A DNA stretch of 60,659 bases. It comes from Isosphaeraceae bacterium. GTDB lineage: Bacteria; Planctomycetota; Planctomycetia; Isosphaerales; Isosphaeraceae. Location of the stretch: assembly GCA_031291845.1 (NCBI GenBank), contig JARLIH010000424.1, positions 1-60,659 of the forward strand, read 5' to 3'. The notes below the pieces were generated by a model. That model ran no database searches. It saw only the letters and a list, made by a program, of their open reading frames with translations, and was not told the DNA's origin. Made by a program: the position numbers and the translations under genes. Of the stretch, positions 40,063-49,154 are shown in pieces. The stretch's first letter is position 1, and each line of letters opens with the position of its first letter.

Positions 40063-41511
40063 TCAGTCCTTGAGGAGAACGCGCTGGCGGAAGACGTCGG
40101 GCGTGAGCTGGTAACCGGCATACTCGAGCCGGTCCATGAAGGTCGGGCGGATGCCGGTAGCGATGAACTCGCCGTAGGCGCGGCCGTTCGCGTCGACGCC
40201 GAGCTGCCGGAAGGCGAAGATTTCCTGCATGATGATGGTGTCCCCTTCCATGCCCACCACTTCCGAGATGCTCGTCACCTTGCGCGGGCCGCCTTGCAGG
40301 CGGCTTGCCTGAATGATCAGGTCGATGGCCGAGGCGAACTGTGCGCGCAGCGCGCGGATGGGGAGCTCGAGCCCGGCCATGCTGATCATCGTTTCGAGCC
40401 GGCTGAGGGCATCGCGGGGGGTGTTGGCGTGGACGGTGGTCATCGAGCCTTCGTGGCCCGTGTTCATGGCCTGGATCATGTCCAGGGTTTCGGCCCCGCG
40501 GCACTCGCCGATGATGATCCGGTCGGGCCGCATACGCAGGGCGTTCTTGACGAGGTCGGTCGCGGTGACGGCCCCCCGCCCTTCGATGTTCGCCGGGCGA
40601 GTCTCGAGGCGGACGACGTGGTCTTGCTGAAGTTGCAGTTCGGCCGCGTCTTCGATCGTGATCACGCGGTGGTCGGGCTGGATGAAGCTGGAAAGCGTGT
40701 TCAGCAGCGTCGTTTTACCGGAGCCGGTACCGCCGGAGATGACGATGTTGAGCCGGGCCTTCATGGCCCCTTCCATCAGGGCGAGCATCTCGGGGGTGAA
40801 CGCCTTGAACCGGAGCAGGTCGTCCTTGCCGATCGGCCGGGAGCCGAACATACGAATCGTGACGACGGCGCCATCAAGCGCGAGCGGGGGAATGATCGCG
40901 TTGAAACGCGAGCCGTTCGGCAGTCGGGCGTCGACCATCGGCGACGTTTCATCGACGCGCCGGCCGACCCGGGAGACGATCCGGTCGATGATCTGGAGCA
41001 GGTGGTCGTTATCGCGGAAGACGACCTCTGAGCGCTGGATCCGGCCCTCCTTCTCGACGAAGATCTTTTTCGGGCCGTTGATCATGATGTCGGCGATCTT
41101 GTCATCCTTGAGCAGCAGCTCGAGGGGACCGAAACCGAACGTCTCGTCGAGGATTTCGTTGACTAAGCGCTGGCGCTCGTTGCGGTTTAAGAGCGGGTTT
41201 TCGGTATCGCAGAGGTGTTCGACGACGCCTCGTATCTCGCTCCGCAGGGTATTGGGATCCATCTCGCTGACCCGGTTCATATCGAGCCGGTCGACGAGGC
41301 GCATATGGATATGCCGTTTCAGCGTTTCGTACGCTTCTTCGGCGGGATCAGGCTCCTTGGGTACGTCCCGGGCCCTGGGGGCGGCCGGGGGTGGGGGCGG
41401 GCTGGGCATCGGCGGCGCAGAGTCGGCGTGCGGGGCCGGGAGCGCTTCAGCCGGCGTCGGCGTCAGGCTCGGCCTCGAGCCAAAGGGAGCGCGCCCAAAT
41501 CCTTTAAGCAT
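40063..41511 (-). CDS. cpaF: Tad pilus secretion ATPase CpaF/TadA
   Basis: A 482-residue cytoplasmic ATPase of the GspE/VirB11 family that powers pilus assembly. The proline-rich N-terminus (about 12-50) is followed by the helical N-domain, the ADIMINGPKKIFVEKEG region, Walker A GGTGSGKTT (about 258-266), the Asp box ITIEDAAELQL, Walker B-like DRIIIGECRGAE and the His box MNTGHEGSMTTVHAN. All catalytic motifs are intact. GGAGG lies eight bases before ATG 41511. It starts 50 bases after cpaE. Confidence 0.96.
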   Translation of the reverse strand: MLKGFGRAPFGSRPSLTPTPAEALPAPHADSAPPMPSPPPPPAAPRARDVPKEPDPAEEAYETLKRHIHMRLVDRLDMNRVSEMDPNTLRSEIRGVVEHLCDTENPLLNRNERQRLVNEILDETFGFGPLELLLKDDKIADIMINGPKKIFVEKEGRIQRSEVVFRDNDHLLQIIDRIVSRVGRRVDETSPMVDARLPNGSRFNAIIPPLALDGAVVTIRMFGSRPIGKDDLLRFKAFTPEMLALMEGAMKARLNIVISGGTGSGKTTLLNTLSSFIQPDHRVITIEDAAELQLQQDHVVRLETRPANIEGRGAVTATDLVKNALRMRPDRIIIGECRGAETLDMIQAMNTGHEGSMTTVHANTPRDALSRLETMISMAGLELPIRALRAQFASAIDLIIQASRLQGGPRKVTSISEVVGMEGDTIIMQEIFAFRQLGVDANGRAYGEFIATGIRPTFMDRLEYAGYQLTPDVFRQRVLLKD

Positions 41512-41561
41512 CGCGGAGACCTCCAGGAACGGCTACGGTACGGCGGTCGGACGGGGGGCGG

Positions 41562-42752
41562 TCAAAACAGCGCCGCGAAGAGTCCCCTCTTCGGCTTGAC
41601 CTCCACGACGGCGGCCGACGGCCGCAGTGCGCGGGCGATCGAAAGAACGGATTGGTGGGGCCGCGTGCCCGCCGCAACCTCGTCGATGGGCACTCCCTTG
41701 GCGCGAGCGGCCCGGTATACCTTCGTGGCGTTCGGAATGTTGAAGTGAATGGGCATCTTCAACGTTTCCTCGGCCTTCTTCGGGCTGATCTCGGTATCGT
41801 TCGACCCCGTCCGATTGACGACGAGCTTGACTTTCTCCGAGAGCCCATCGAACTGGTGGAACAGGTGGAGCAGCCGCGCTGTGTTACGCAGGCACGTCAG
41901 GTCGAGCTGGACGACCATCAGGATCACGTCGGCCATCTCGAAGGCCAGGAAGTCGGACGTTTGCAGCCCCTTGCTTGTGTCGAGGATCACGGCGGGGAAC
42001 GCCGCCTTGAGCAGCATCAGGACCCTCCGCAGCACATCGGGGTCGATCTTGGCGGCGTCCTCCATCGCGGTCGGGTGGGGCAGCACGAACAGACCGGACC
42101 CATGGCGAGTGACCGAGCGTTTCAGGAGCGTGAGGTCGAGCCGGTCGATGTTCTGGACGACGTTGAAGAGCGTGTTGTTCGTGACGATGTCGAGGCAGGC
42201 ATCGACGCAGCCGAGCAGCAGGTCGAGGTCGGCCAGGATGACCTCGGTGGTATTGGTGCGTGCGAGCGCGATGGCCAGGTTCACGGCCAGGCTGGTACAG
42301 CCGACTCCCCCCGCCGCCCCGGTGACGGCGATCACTTGGGGGTCACGGTCGGTCGCGGCGCCCACTTCGTTGTGGCGGTTGAACAGCCGGTTGAGCGTGT
42401 CGTTGATCTCGTTCGCGTGCGTCGGCAGCGTGAGGAACTCGCGGGCGCCGGCCCGGATCACGCGCAGCAGGATCGAGCTGTCGGGAGCCCGGCTCGCCGG
42501 CAACACCACGACGCCGGGATGGCTCTGGGCAATCGACTGGATGAGGAAGACGGCCTGCTCGGGGTCGTGGTCAATATCCACGAGCACCAGGTCGGGCACG
42601 ATTTCGGCCACGCGCTTGGCCATACCATGATAGGCAGTGCAAGTTTCGGCGAGCCATACCGTGCCGATTCCGCTTAGCAGTTGCTGGAGCACCTGCCTGG
42701 AGTCGTCATTCGGAGCAACCAGTAAGACTCGAATAGCGTCCTTCATCATCAT
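41562..42752 (-). CDS. cpaE: Tad pilus localisation ATPase-like protein CpaE/TadZ
   Basis: A 396-residue protein with an N-terminal receiver-like domain (D59 in DLVLVDID could be the acceptor) and a C-terminal MinD/ParA-type domain. TadZ/CpaE proteins place the pilus machine at the cell pole. The P-loop reads GAAGGVGCT (145-153): the two lysines of a deviant Walker A (KGGxGKT) are Ala147 and Cys152, so ATP hydrolysis is doubtful. DTSKGL (Walker A' region) is present. Start ATG 42752 is one of three adjacent ATGs. It is followed by cpaF. Confidence 0.9.
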   Translation of the reverse strand: MMMKDAIRVLLVAPNDDSRQVLQQLLSGIGTVWLAETCTAYHGMAKRVAEIVPDLVLVDIDHDPEQAVFLIQSIAQSHPGVVVLPASRAPDSSILLRVIRAGAREFLTLPTHANEINDTLNRLFNRHNEVGAATDRDPQVIAVTGAAGGVGCTSLAVNLAIALARTNTTEVILADLDLLLGCVDACLDIVTNNTLFNVVQNIDRLDLTLLKRSVTRHGSGLFVLPHPTAMEDAAKIDPDVLRRVLMLLKAAFPAVILDTSKGLQTSDFLAFEMADVILMVVQLDLTCLRNTARLLHLFHQFDGLSEKVKLVVNRTGSNDTEISPKKAEETLKMPIHFNIPNATKVYRAARAKGVPIDEVAAGTRPHQSVLSIARALRPSAAVVEVKPKRGLFAALF

Positions 42753-42927
42753 TCCGTCCCACAGGGCAAGACATTAATAAAATTTTAGTGTTCAGACCAT
42801 GGTTCGTTGATCTTTGAGAGTGGGGGTCCAGGCGGGGCGGAGGTCCTCCCCGCCCGCCCGCTTCCCCGCCGCTCGCAGTCGAACACGTTCGCTACGAACC
42901 GGGGGAAGGTTCTCCCCTTTCGACGGC

Positions 42928-43833
42928 TCACTCGATCTTCTCTTTACCGAACCCGACCATCTGTTCGTCGTCGTCATCATGGGGCGAATTCAAGCGGACC
43001 TGCCTATGCTGATCGATCCCCTTGTAGAGGTGAATCACGTGCTGGGTGTCCTCCGTCGGCGCGACGACCGGCGGAGGGGGCGGAGGCGGTGGGGGCGGCG
43101 CGGCCGGCGGCTCCACGGGCTTGACGGCGACCGGCGTTTCGGCGGCCTTTTTCGCCGCCTTGGCCGACCGGTCTTGCTTCGCGCGGTCGTTCAAGCCGCG
43201 GAGTGCGAGCGACAGCAAACCTTTCGTGCGGGCGGCCACGATCACTTCGGCCTGTTCGGGCGTAACCGCCAGGGTCACTCCGCGAGACTGCACCGTGCGT
43301 TCCTCGGGCCTGTTGAACACCGTGCCCGAGGCGAGCACCAGCACGTCCTCGAGAATGGTCTCGGCCTCGGTCTCGCCGTTGGGCAGGCTTCGGCTCTGCA
43401 CCACGTCCACCCGGTGGTCCGGCAGCACGAAGCCGGAGACGCCCGTGGATTCGTTCACCTCGAGGGTAAACGCCCGCATCCCCGGCGGGATGCGCGGGAC
43501 GATCCCGGCGGGTGTTCCCTTGGGAGCGAGCTTCTTGTCAAGGATCGGCTCGTCCGACAGCGTCTTGATCATGACCCACCGGTCCTCGACGTCCTTGAAC
43601 GACGAGAACGCGCCGGCGGGGACATCGCTCTTGGTCATCTGGACAACTTTAACGAGATCGGGCTTGAGCATCTCTTCGACCTTCAGGTCGCGAGCAGCCA
43701 CGATCACGTCCTGCATCTCGACGGAAACTCTTTTGTCTCTGTTCTTGGACGCGAGCAACTTGCTGGTGCCGTACATGGCCCCGAGGCCACTGACGACGGC
43801 CAGCAACAAAAGTGTCAGGGACTTACCGTTCAT
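42928..43833 (-). CDS. cpaB: Flp pilus assembly protein CpaB/RcpC
   Basis: A 301-residue membrane-anchored periplasmic protein. An N-terminal helix (LTLLLLAVVSGLGAMYG) is followed by an SAF-like domain (about 38-105, with VIVAARDLKVEEML and AGAF) and the RcpC/CpaB domain (RAFTLEVNESTGVSGFVLPDHRVDVV). A stretch of about 12 prolines at residues 240-252 and an Asp-rich tail follow. CpaB normally supports the outer-membrane secretin. In many Tad operons cpaC (secretin) follows it; here the next gene is cpaE. GAGAGGAG precedes ATG 43833. Confidence 0.9.
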   Translation of the reverse strand: MNGKSLTLLLLAVVSGLGAMYGTSKLLASKNRDKRVSVEMQDVIVAARDLKVEEMLKPDLVKVVQMTKSDVPAGAFSSFKDVEDRWVMIKTLSDEPILDKKLAPKGTPAGIVPRIPPGMRAFTLEVNESTGVSGFVLPDHRVDVVQSRSLPNGETEAETILEDVLVLASGTVFNRPEERTVQSRGVTLAVTPEQAEVIVAARTKGLLSLALRGLNDRAKQDRSAKAAKKAAETPVAVKPVEPPAAPPPPPPPPPPVVAPTEDTQHVIHLYKGIDQHRQVRLNSPHDDDDEQMVGFGKEKIE

Positions 43834-43891
43834 CGCCGGCTCCTCTCGTCAACCCCGGGGCGCGTCGCGCCCCTCGTTGGAACGCAACACG

Positions 43892-44446
43892 TCAGACCAG
43901 CAGGCCCATCCAGGCGAAGTAGCCGATCGTCCCGACCGCGATGGGAATTCCGTACGGCAACAGCCGCATCCGGGGCTTCCGCTCGGCGGCGATCGCCGAC
44001 AGCTTCGCGGGGTCGCGAATCGTCAAGATCTCGTGGCTGATCGCCTGGAGCTGGACCCAGTGGTGGATGTACTGGCCGGACCACGCAACCATCGCCAGCG
44101 CCATCACGGCGCCGACGACCGTGGAGACGACGAACGCCCACAGGATGAGCACGGGCCCGACCCAGGCTCCGACCCCCGCCAGTAATTTGACGTCGCCCGC
44201 GCCCATGCCGCCGATCGCGTACAGGGGCAAGAGTAGGAGCAAACCCGTCGCCAATCCCGCCAAGGCCCAGAGCAGCAAGGCGCTGCCCCCGGTCCACGCG
44301 GCGAACCCCAGCCCACCGAGCGCCAGGTGATACGTCAGCCAGTTCGGAACACGCAGCTTGAGGCCGTCGATCACGGCCGCCTCGACCAACACGATCGAGA
44401 CGAACCAGATCACCCCGTGCGTAACTTCGTGAGACGCGAGTGTCAT
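43892..44446 (-). CDS. cpaA: Type IV prepilin peptidase CpaA/TadV
   Basis: A 184-residue inner-membrane aspartyl protease of family A24 that cuts the Flp prepilin. The catalytic aspartates are D27 (VIDGLKLRVPNW) and D85 in GAGD (the GxGD motif, GGMGAGDVKLL). Multiple hydrophobic helices surround them. The short length without a methylase domain is typical of the TadV type. GGAGGAAGAGG lies just before ATG 44446; the frame continues upstream but the extension is not credible. It starts about 350 bases after the flp gene. Confidence 0.93.
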   Translation of the reverse strand: MTLASHEVTHGVIWFVSIVLVEAAVIDGLKLRVPNWLTYHLALGGLGFAAWTGGSALLLWALAGLATGLLLLLPLYAIGGMGAGDVKLLAGVGAWVGPVLILWAFVVSTVVGAVMALAMVAWSGQYIHHWVQLQAISHEILTIRDPAKLSAIAAERKPRMRLLPYGIPIAVGTIGYFAWMGLLV

Positions 44447-44796
44447 GAACCCTCTTCCTCCAAGCAGTAAATGATGTGTCGGCTCGCCCGTCCTGGACTC
44501 GTGTCTGAGGTCTACCGGAAACCTGGGTCGTGATGAACCCGATGTCAAATGGCCTGGCTCCTTGGCTGAGCACAAACGGGAAGGGGCGCTCGTGGCACTC
44601 CGGAATGGGAGTGGAAGGTAGGTCAGGCGTTGTTGGGCATCCCGGCCGGAAGCCCGTCCGGGAAAGCAAAAGACCGGGCGTGGTGGCCGACGAATCCGTC
44701 TCCACGCCCGGTTTGCGAATATTCCGAGATTACGGTCGCCGTGCCGCTCGAGTTCCAGACGCAACGACGCCGATTCGAGGACCGGGTTCGGCCGCC
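44447..44796. other. Gap between flp and cpaA
   Basis: This 350-base gap has no gene but carries the terminator at 44673-44712. It also provides the ribosome site of cpaA. A second promoter for the assembly genes may lie here. Confidence 0.5.
44661..44712 (-). terminator. Rho-independent terminator after flp
   Basis: On the minus strand an 11-base perfect stem (44702-44712 with 44673-44683, CCGGGCGTGG type) around an 18-base loop is followed by CTTTTGCTTT at 44661-44672. Its position 84 bases after the flp stop codon suggests that most transcription ends after the pilin gene, which would give excess pilin over assembly proteins. Confidence 0.65.
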
Positions 44797-44973
44797 TCAG
44801 GAGGTCATCGAGGCGTTGACCCGGCTGAACGTGCCGCTGACGCTCGTGCCGAGCGTGGTGACGATGGTGATACAGGCCACGAGGATGAGGGCGAGCATGA
44901 CCGCATACTCGACCGCCGTCGGGCCGTCTTCGCTCACGAGGAAACGACGAACTTGCGAAGCGAACGTTTTCAT
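44797..44973 (-). CDS. flp: Flp/Fap pilin
   Basis: A 58-residue prepilin. The leader is residues 1-17, with the cleavage site G17-P18, then TAVEY with the required Glu (E22, position 5 of the mature chain) and Tyr, followed by the hydrophobic helix AVMLALILVACITIVTTLG. Mature length would be 41 residues. The start at ATG 44973 has a GAAGGGG upstream, while a longer form lacks support. It is the first gene of the pilus locus and is followed by a terminator, consistent with high expression. Confidence 0.93.
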   Translation of the reverse strand: MKTFASQVRRFLVSEDGPTAVEYAVMLALILVACITIVTTLGTSVSGTFSRVNASMTS

Positions 44974-45598
44974 CTTGGACACCCCTTCGAGGAAAGTGAC
45001 TCGCCCGAGCGATGGGCCATCCACCCCGTGACGAGCCGAACACGCCGTGGTTTTTCCCGAGCGGCGGCGCCGAATACGAATCGAGCCCCGCCGGTCCTCC
45101 TGGCCACGTCACCAGGAACATCCCAAACCTAGTACACGCGTGTCCGGACGCACGAAAAAAAGCCCTGCCGGCCGCCCCCATGTTCGCGCCAGGCAACGCC
45201 GAGAACGGTTAACACCATGTGAAGCACACGCCACATCTTGAAAAGGGTAGACAAGGGCGCGCGAACGAACGAGGAACGGGCCGGCAACCCGGTCCCGACT
45301 TGCGCCTCGTGGCGGCTGGGCTTTCGGCCAGACGGCACCGGAGTCGTGCGCACATCGCGGTCTTTGCCCTGCATGGGGCACTTTCAGAAGAGCCCAGCGT
45401 TTGGTACGTGATCGGCGCAGCGCGGAGGGCGAAAGCGTAGAGGAGGCTTTCAAACCCGCCCTTCTCTTCGCGTTGATGGCCTCCGCTGGGCGGGGATGGG
45501 GTTACCCCACCTTCGCGCGTACGTGTTCTATGATTGCCTTAGAGGCCTGGACGTAAGAATTGGGCCAAACGAGGTGGGCTCGAGGTGAGAACCGCGGT
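44974..45598. other. Divergent intergenic region upstream of flp
   Basis: These 625 bases have no credible gene. They must hold the pilus promoter and that of the toroid gene. Palindromes ACACGCGTGT (45134-45143) and GTCCGGAC (45142-45149) lie about 165 bases upstream of flp and could be regulator sites. No clear sigma-54 or sigma-70 promoter was seen. Confidence 0.45.
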
Positions 45599-46498
45599 AT
45601 GGTGACCGGTCCGAGAGCGAGTAGCTGGCAACCACGAGCTCGTCGCGCGCTTCTCGACCAGCGGCAAGCGACGGCGGCCTGGGGCTACCGGCGAGGCGCG
45701 TCCGCCTGCGTCGAGCCGACGGTGCTGGCCGCGCTGGCGCTACGGGCGGGCGCGGAGCGTGATGCCGACCTCGCGGACGTGCGCCGATCGGCGGACTGGC
45801 TCGCGTCGGTCCAGCGCACCGACGGCTCCCTTGGCTCATCGCCGCAAACGTCGAGTCCGGGATGGGGGACTCCTTACGCCCTTTTGCTGTGGAGCGCGGT
45901 CGGGGAACATGACGCGGCCCGCCGCCGCGCCACGACCTGGCTGCTCGCACAAAAAGGGGAAACGAGCCCCCGCGATCGATTGGGCATTGTGGGCCACGAC
46001 ACCACCCTGACGGGCTGGCCCTGGGTGGACCACACGCACTCGTGGATCGAGCCGACCGCGCTGGCCGTGCTTGCCCTGCGGCGAGAAGGGTTCGGAGACC
46101 ATCCGCGGGTGCGCGAAGGACTGCGTGTGATCGCCGACCGTGCGATCGTCACGGGGGGCTGGAACTGCGGCAACAAGGAAGCGTTCGGCCGCCCCCTGCG
46201 GGCCCAGCCTAGCGTAACCGGGATCGCGCTGCTCGCGCTGGCGCCTTCGGGAGAGCGGGCCGACTTCGTCGAGCAGTCACTCCGCTACCTGCGCGAAGCG
46301 CTGCCGGGCGTGCGCGCGGCGGAGTCGCTCGGCTGGGGCCTGCTGGGGCTCCGCGCCTGGGGCGAGTGGCCCGATGGGGCGGAGGGCTGGCTCCGCGAGG
46401 CGTTCGATCAAGTCGTGAACCGGGCCGACGCTGCGCCGAGGCTCGCCCTCCTCCTGCTCGCGGCGGGGGAGCACGCATTGGAGTTGTTCCATGACTGA
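45599..46498 (+). CDS. Terpenoid-cyclase-like alpha/alpha-toroid protein
   Basis: A 299-residue protein of helical repeats like those of squalene-hopene cyclase, prenyltransferase beta subunits and alpha-macroglobulin domains. Repeats carry S-V-QRTDGSLGSSP, DHTHSWIEPTALAVLALR and GGWNCGNKEA. The DxDD acid motif of hopene cyclases was not seen, so cyclase activity is unlikely or different. ATG 45599 has GAGGTGAG nine bases upstream. It overlaps the DUF362 gene by eight bases, a tight operon. Confidence 0.75.
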   Translation: MVTGPRASSWQPRARRALLDQRQATAAWGYRRGASACVEPTVLAALALRAGAERDADLADVRRSADWLASVQRTDGSLGSSPQTSSPGWGTPYALLLWSAVGEHDAARRRATTWLLAQKGETSPRDRLGIVGHDTTLTGWPWVDHTHSWIEPTALAVLALRREGFGDHPRVREGLRVIADRAIVTGGWNCGNKEAFGRPLRAQPSVTGIALLALAPSGERADFVEQSLRYLREALPGVRAAESLGWGLLGLRAWGEWPDGAEGWLREAFDQVVNRADAAPRLALLLLAAGEHALELFHD

Positions 46499-47510
46499 GA
46501 GCGAACCGATCGTGCCGGACCCGGCCGCCGAGCTGAAGCGCAGGTCGTTTCTGGTCGGGGCGGGCGCCGTCGTCGCCGGCGGCCTGGGAGCCAAGCTGCT
46601 GTACGACCGCGACGAGCGCTCGCAGCGGGCGCAGGTTTTCGTCGCCCGCGCCCGGTCGTACACGGCCAACCTGCCGGACGTGCTCCGCCGGGGAATGACC
46701 GAGCTGGGGCTGGGTCCGTGGTGGGTCGCCGGCAAGTCGGTCCTGCTCAAGCCGAACCTCGTCGAGCCGACCCGCGAAGCACCCCAGATCAATACGCATC
46801 CCGCGGTCGTCCAGGCCGCCGCGGAGGTCTTCCGGCGCTGGGGGGCGCGCGAAGTCTTCGTCGCCGAGGGCCAGGGGCACTGCCGGGACACCGACTGGGT
46901 CCTCGATCAGTCGGGACTCGGACCCGCGTTGCGCGACGACCGGCTCGAATTCGTGGACCTGAACCACGACGAGGTCTACCTCGCCCCCAACCGCCTGCGT
47001 TTCACCAAGCTGCGTCAACTCGGCCTGCCCGAAGCGCTGCGCCGGGCGGACATCATCGTGTCGATGCCCAAGATGAAGACCCACCACTGGGTGGGGGTTA
47101 CGCTATCGATGAAGAACCTCTTCGGCGTGATGCCGGGCGTCTTCTACGGCTGGCCGAAGAACGTGCTGCACCACAACGGAATCCCGGAGTCGATCCTCGA
47201 CATCACCGCAACAGTGCGCCCGCACCTGGCGATCGTCGACGGCATCATCGGCATGGAGGGGGACGGACCGATCATGGGGACCGCCCGGGAGGCCGGCGTG
47301 CTCGTAATGGGTACGAACCTCCCGGCCGTCGACGCCACCACCACGCGCCTGATGGGAATCGACCCCTGGCGCATCTCGTACCTCGCCGCCGCCTCGGGCC
47401 GACTTGGGCCGATCGCGGAGCGTCATATCGCGCAGCGCGGTGAGTCGATCGCCGGCACGGCACAGCCGTTCACACTGATCGAGGCGTACCAAAAGATCCT
47501 TCGGGGCTGA
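46491..47510 (+). CDS. Tat-exported DUF362 protein
   Basis: A 339-residue protein of the DUF362 family (PF04015). A twin-arginine-like signal (KRRSFLVGAGAVVAGG) is at the N-terminus, followed by SVLLKPNLVEPTREAPQINTHP, AREVFVAEGQGH, IIVSMPKMKTHHWVGVTLSMKNLFG and the C-terminal DGIIGMEGDGPIMGT. Some family members are linked to iron-sulphur proteins, but no cysteine-rich ferredoxin domain is visible here. Its ATG lies within the end of the toroid gene, so the two are translated together. Function is unknown. Confidence 0.85.
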   Translation: MTESEPIVPDPAAELKRRSFLVGAGAVVAGGLGAKLLYDRDERSQRAQVFVARARSYTANLPDVLRRGMTELGLGPWWVAGKSVLLKPNLVEPTREAPQINTHPAVVQAAAEVFRRWGAREVFVAEGQGHCRDTDWVLDQSGLGPALRDDRLEFVDLNHDEVYLAPNRLRFTKLRQLGLPEALRRADIIVSMPKMKTHHWVGVTLSMKNLFGVMPGVFYGWPKNVLHHNGIPESILDITATVRPHLAIVDGIIGMEGDGPIMGTAREAGVLVMGTNLPAVDATTTRLMGIDPWRISYLAAASGRLGPIAERHIAQRGESIAGTAQPFTLIEAYQKILRG

Positions 47511-47950
47511 TGCCATCCCCACGGTCGTGAGTCGCTCGCCGCGTCGGCCAAAGGCTGACCGATCCGAACATCTGAGCACTTCAGTACGACAGTCCCGCCG
47601 CCCGCTGGTTTGTTACCGCCCGATGAAAGATTGAGTCGTCGGGAACGGTGTATCCTCTCAGAAGTTGCGCCGTCCTTTTGGCCGGGGTTACCCTCCATCA
47701 CCACCGCGGCAGGGTGAGTATGTGCGGGCGAACGATTGATGGAGCCGAGCCGTTCCAAAAATTTTTTCTCGATTTCCACGAATAAATTAGGCCTAATGCC
47801 GTAAGAACATTACCCTATCGGTGCTCGGGTCGCACAAGTGACGAGCGAGCACGATTCCACGGGGATCGTGGACGGAGAATGTGCGCGCCGAGGGACCGCG
47901 CTGGAGCGATTTTTTTCATTGACCGGGACGTCCGTCCCAGAGGTAATCGT
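47511..47950. other. Intergenic region upstream of pseudopilin
   Basis: These 440 bases have no gene. From about 47756 to 47812 the DNA is AT-rich and contains the perfect palindrome ATTAGGCCTAAT (47786-47797). This is a likely control region for the DUF1559 gene. Confidence 0.5.
47786..47797. promoter_or_regulatory. 12-bp palindrome, possible operator
   Basis: ATTAGGCCTAAT is a perfect palindrome inside an AT-rich stretch about 155 bases upstream of the DUF1559 gene. It may be a dimeric regulator site; nothing else supports this. Confidence 0.3.
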
Positions 47951-49051
47951 ATGCAGCGTCGTCGAGGATTTACGCTCATCGAATTGCTGGTCGTGATCGC
48001 CATCATTGCGGTCTTGATCGCTCTGTTGCTGCCCGCGGTCCAGGCGGCCCGCGAAGCGGCACGGCGATCGCAGTGCGTGAACAACCTGAAGCAGCTTGGG
48101 ATCGCCGTACACAACTATGCGGCCGCCAACAGCGTCTTTCCGCTGGGCGACATGTACCCGGCCGGCACGAACGCGTGCACATCCGTGGGCACGACGATCT
48201 GCGGCAACGGGGGGAGCAATTGGAGCTACGGCTGGCCGATCGCCGTGTTGCCGTTCATGGAGCAGAATGCGTTGTTCAACGCTTGGAATTTCAGTTTTTC
48301 GTACTGCGACCCGCCCAACTGTGGGACGGCAACGATCAACACCACCGTCGGCTACTCCCAGCTCTCGGTGTTGCTCTGCCCTTCCGACGGTGTAAAGGGA
48401 CGCCCGAGCCCCCCCTGGGGAACGCTGAATTACGTCGGCTCCGTCGGCGGTCCGGGCTCGCTCAAGGCGTTCAACGGGACGATTAGCGACCCCTACTGGG
48501 GCGACTCCAACAACGCCAGCGCAGCCGGGGTCGTCGATTTTGCCGCCGTCACGGACGGTACTTCGAACACGGGCCTCTTCAGCGAGCGGCTCATCGGCCT
48601 GACCGGCAACCCGACGCTCCGCCCCGGCGTCGCGGACGCCAAGCGGGCCATCTTCCCGGCGGGCGTTCCCATGAACATGAATAAGAACGACGTATCCACA
48701 ACCAATACGCTCTTGCAGGCCTGCAAGGGCCTTCCGGCGACCACCGCCTCGATCAACAGCACCGTGAACGGCAACCTGTGGGTCATCGCCTACCCGTGGC
48801 GGATCGGCCATCATCGCTACAACCACTACGGCACGCCGAACTCCCTGTCCTGCACGGCCTCGAACGACTACGACACGACCTGGGGCACCCCTGGCTCGGT
48901 GCTCCCCCCCTCGAGCAATCACGCCGGGGGCGTGAACCTCTGCATGACTGACGGCTCGGTGAAGTTCGTCAAGGACAGCGTCAACCTCCAGGCATGGTGG
49001 GGCCTCGGTTCCCGTGACGGGGGCGAGGTGATCAGCTCAGACGCATATTGA
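47951..49051 (+). CDS. DUF1559 pseudopilin-like secreted protein
   Basis: A 366-residue protein with a type IV prepilin-type N-terminus (RRRG6-F7-TLIE11[20 protein letters not shown]) and the planctomycete DUF1559 body: [25 protein letters not shown], then FPLGDMY, and the C-terminal H-x9-DG box ([20 protein letters not shown]). Planctomycetes carry dozens of these; they are thought to be surface-exposed, and processing needs a type II/IV prepilin peptidase, not the Tad one nearby. The start is ATG 47951 with AGAGGTAA upstream. It is followed by a small lipoprotein, a common pairing. Confidence 0.93.
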   Translation: MQRRRGFTLIELLVVIAIIAVLIALLLPAVQAAREAARRSQCVNNLKQLGIAVHNYAAANSVFPLGDMYPAGTNACTSVGTTICGNGGSNWSYGWPIAVLPFMEQNALFNAWNFSFSYCDPPNCGTATINTTVGYSQLSVLLCPSDGVKGRPSPPWGTLNYVGSVGGPGSLKAFNGTISDPYWGDSNNASAAGVVDFAAVTDGTSNTGLFSERLIGLTGNPTLRPGVADAKRAIFPAGVPMNMNKNDVSTTNTLLQACKGLPATTASINSTVNGNLWVIAYPWRIGHHRYNHYGTPNSLSCTASNDYDTTWGTPGSVLPPSSNHAGGVNLCMTDGSVKFVKDSVNLQAWWGLGSRDGGEVISSDAY

Positions 49052-49154
49052 CATACCATTTCCTGAAATTCTTAGGGCCGGCCATTGTCAATCCGCGCCA
49101 GGTGCGACCTGAGCCACAGCCTGTTCTTTCACCCTTCCTACGGAGCCAACGATC

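Noticed and set aside
45599..46498. Squalene-hopene cyclase
   Set aside because: At 299 residues it is less than half the usual length, and the DxDD catalytic motif was not seen.
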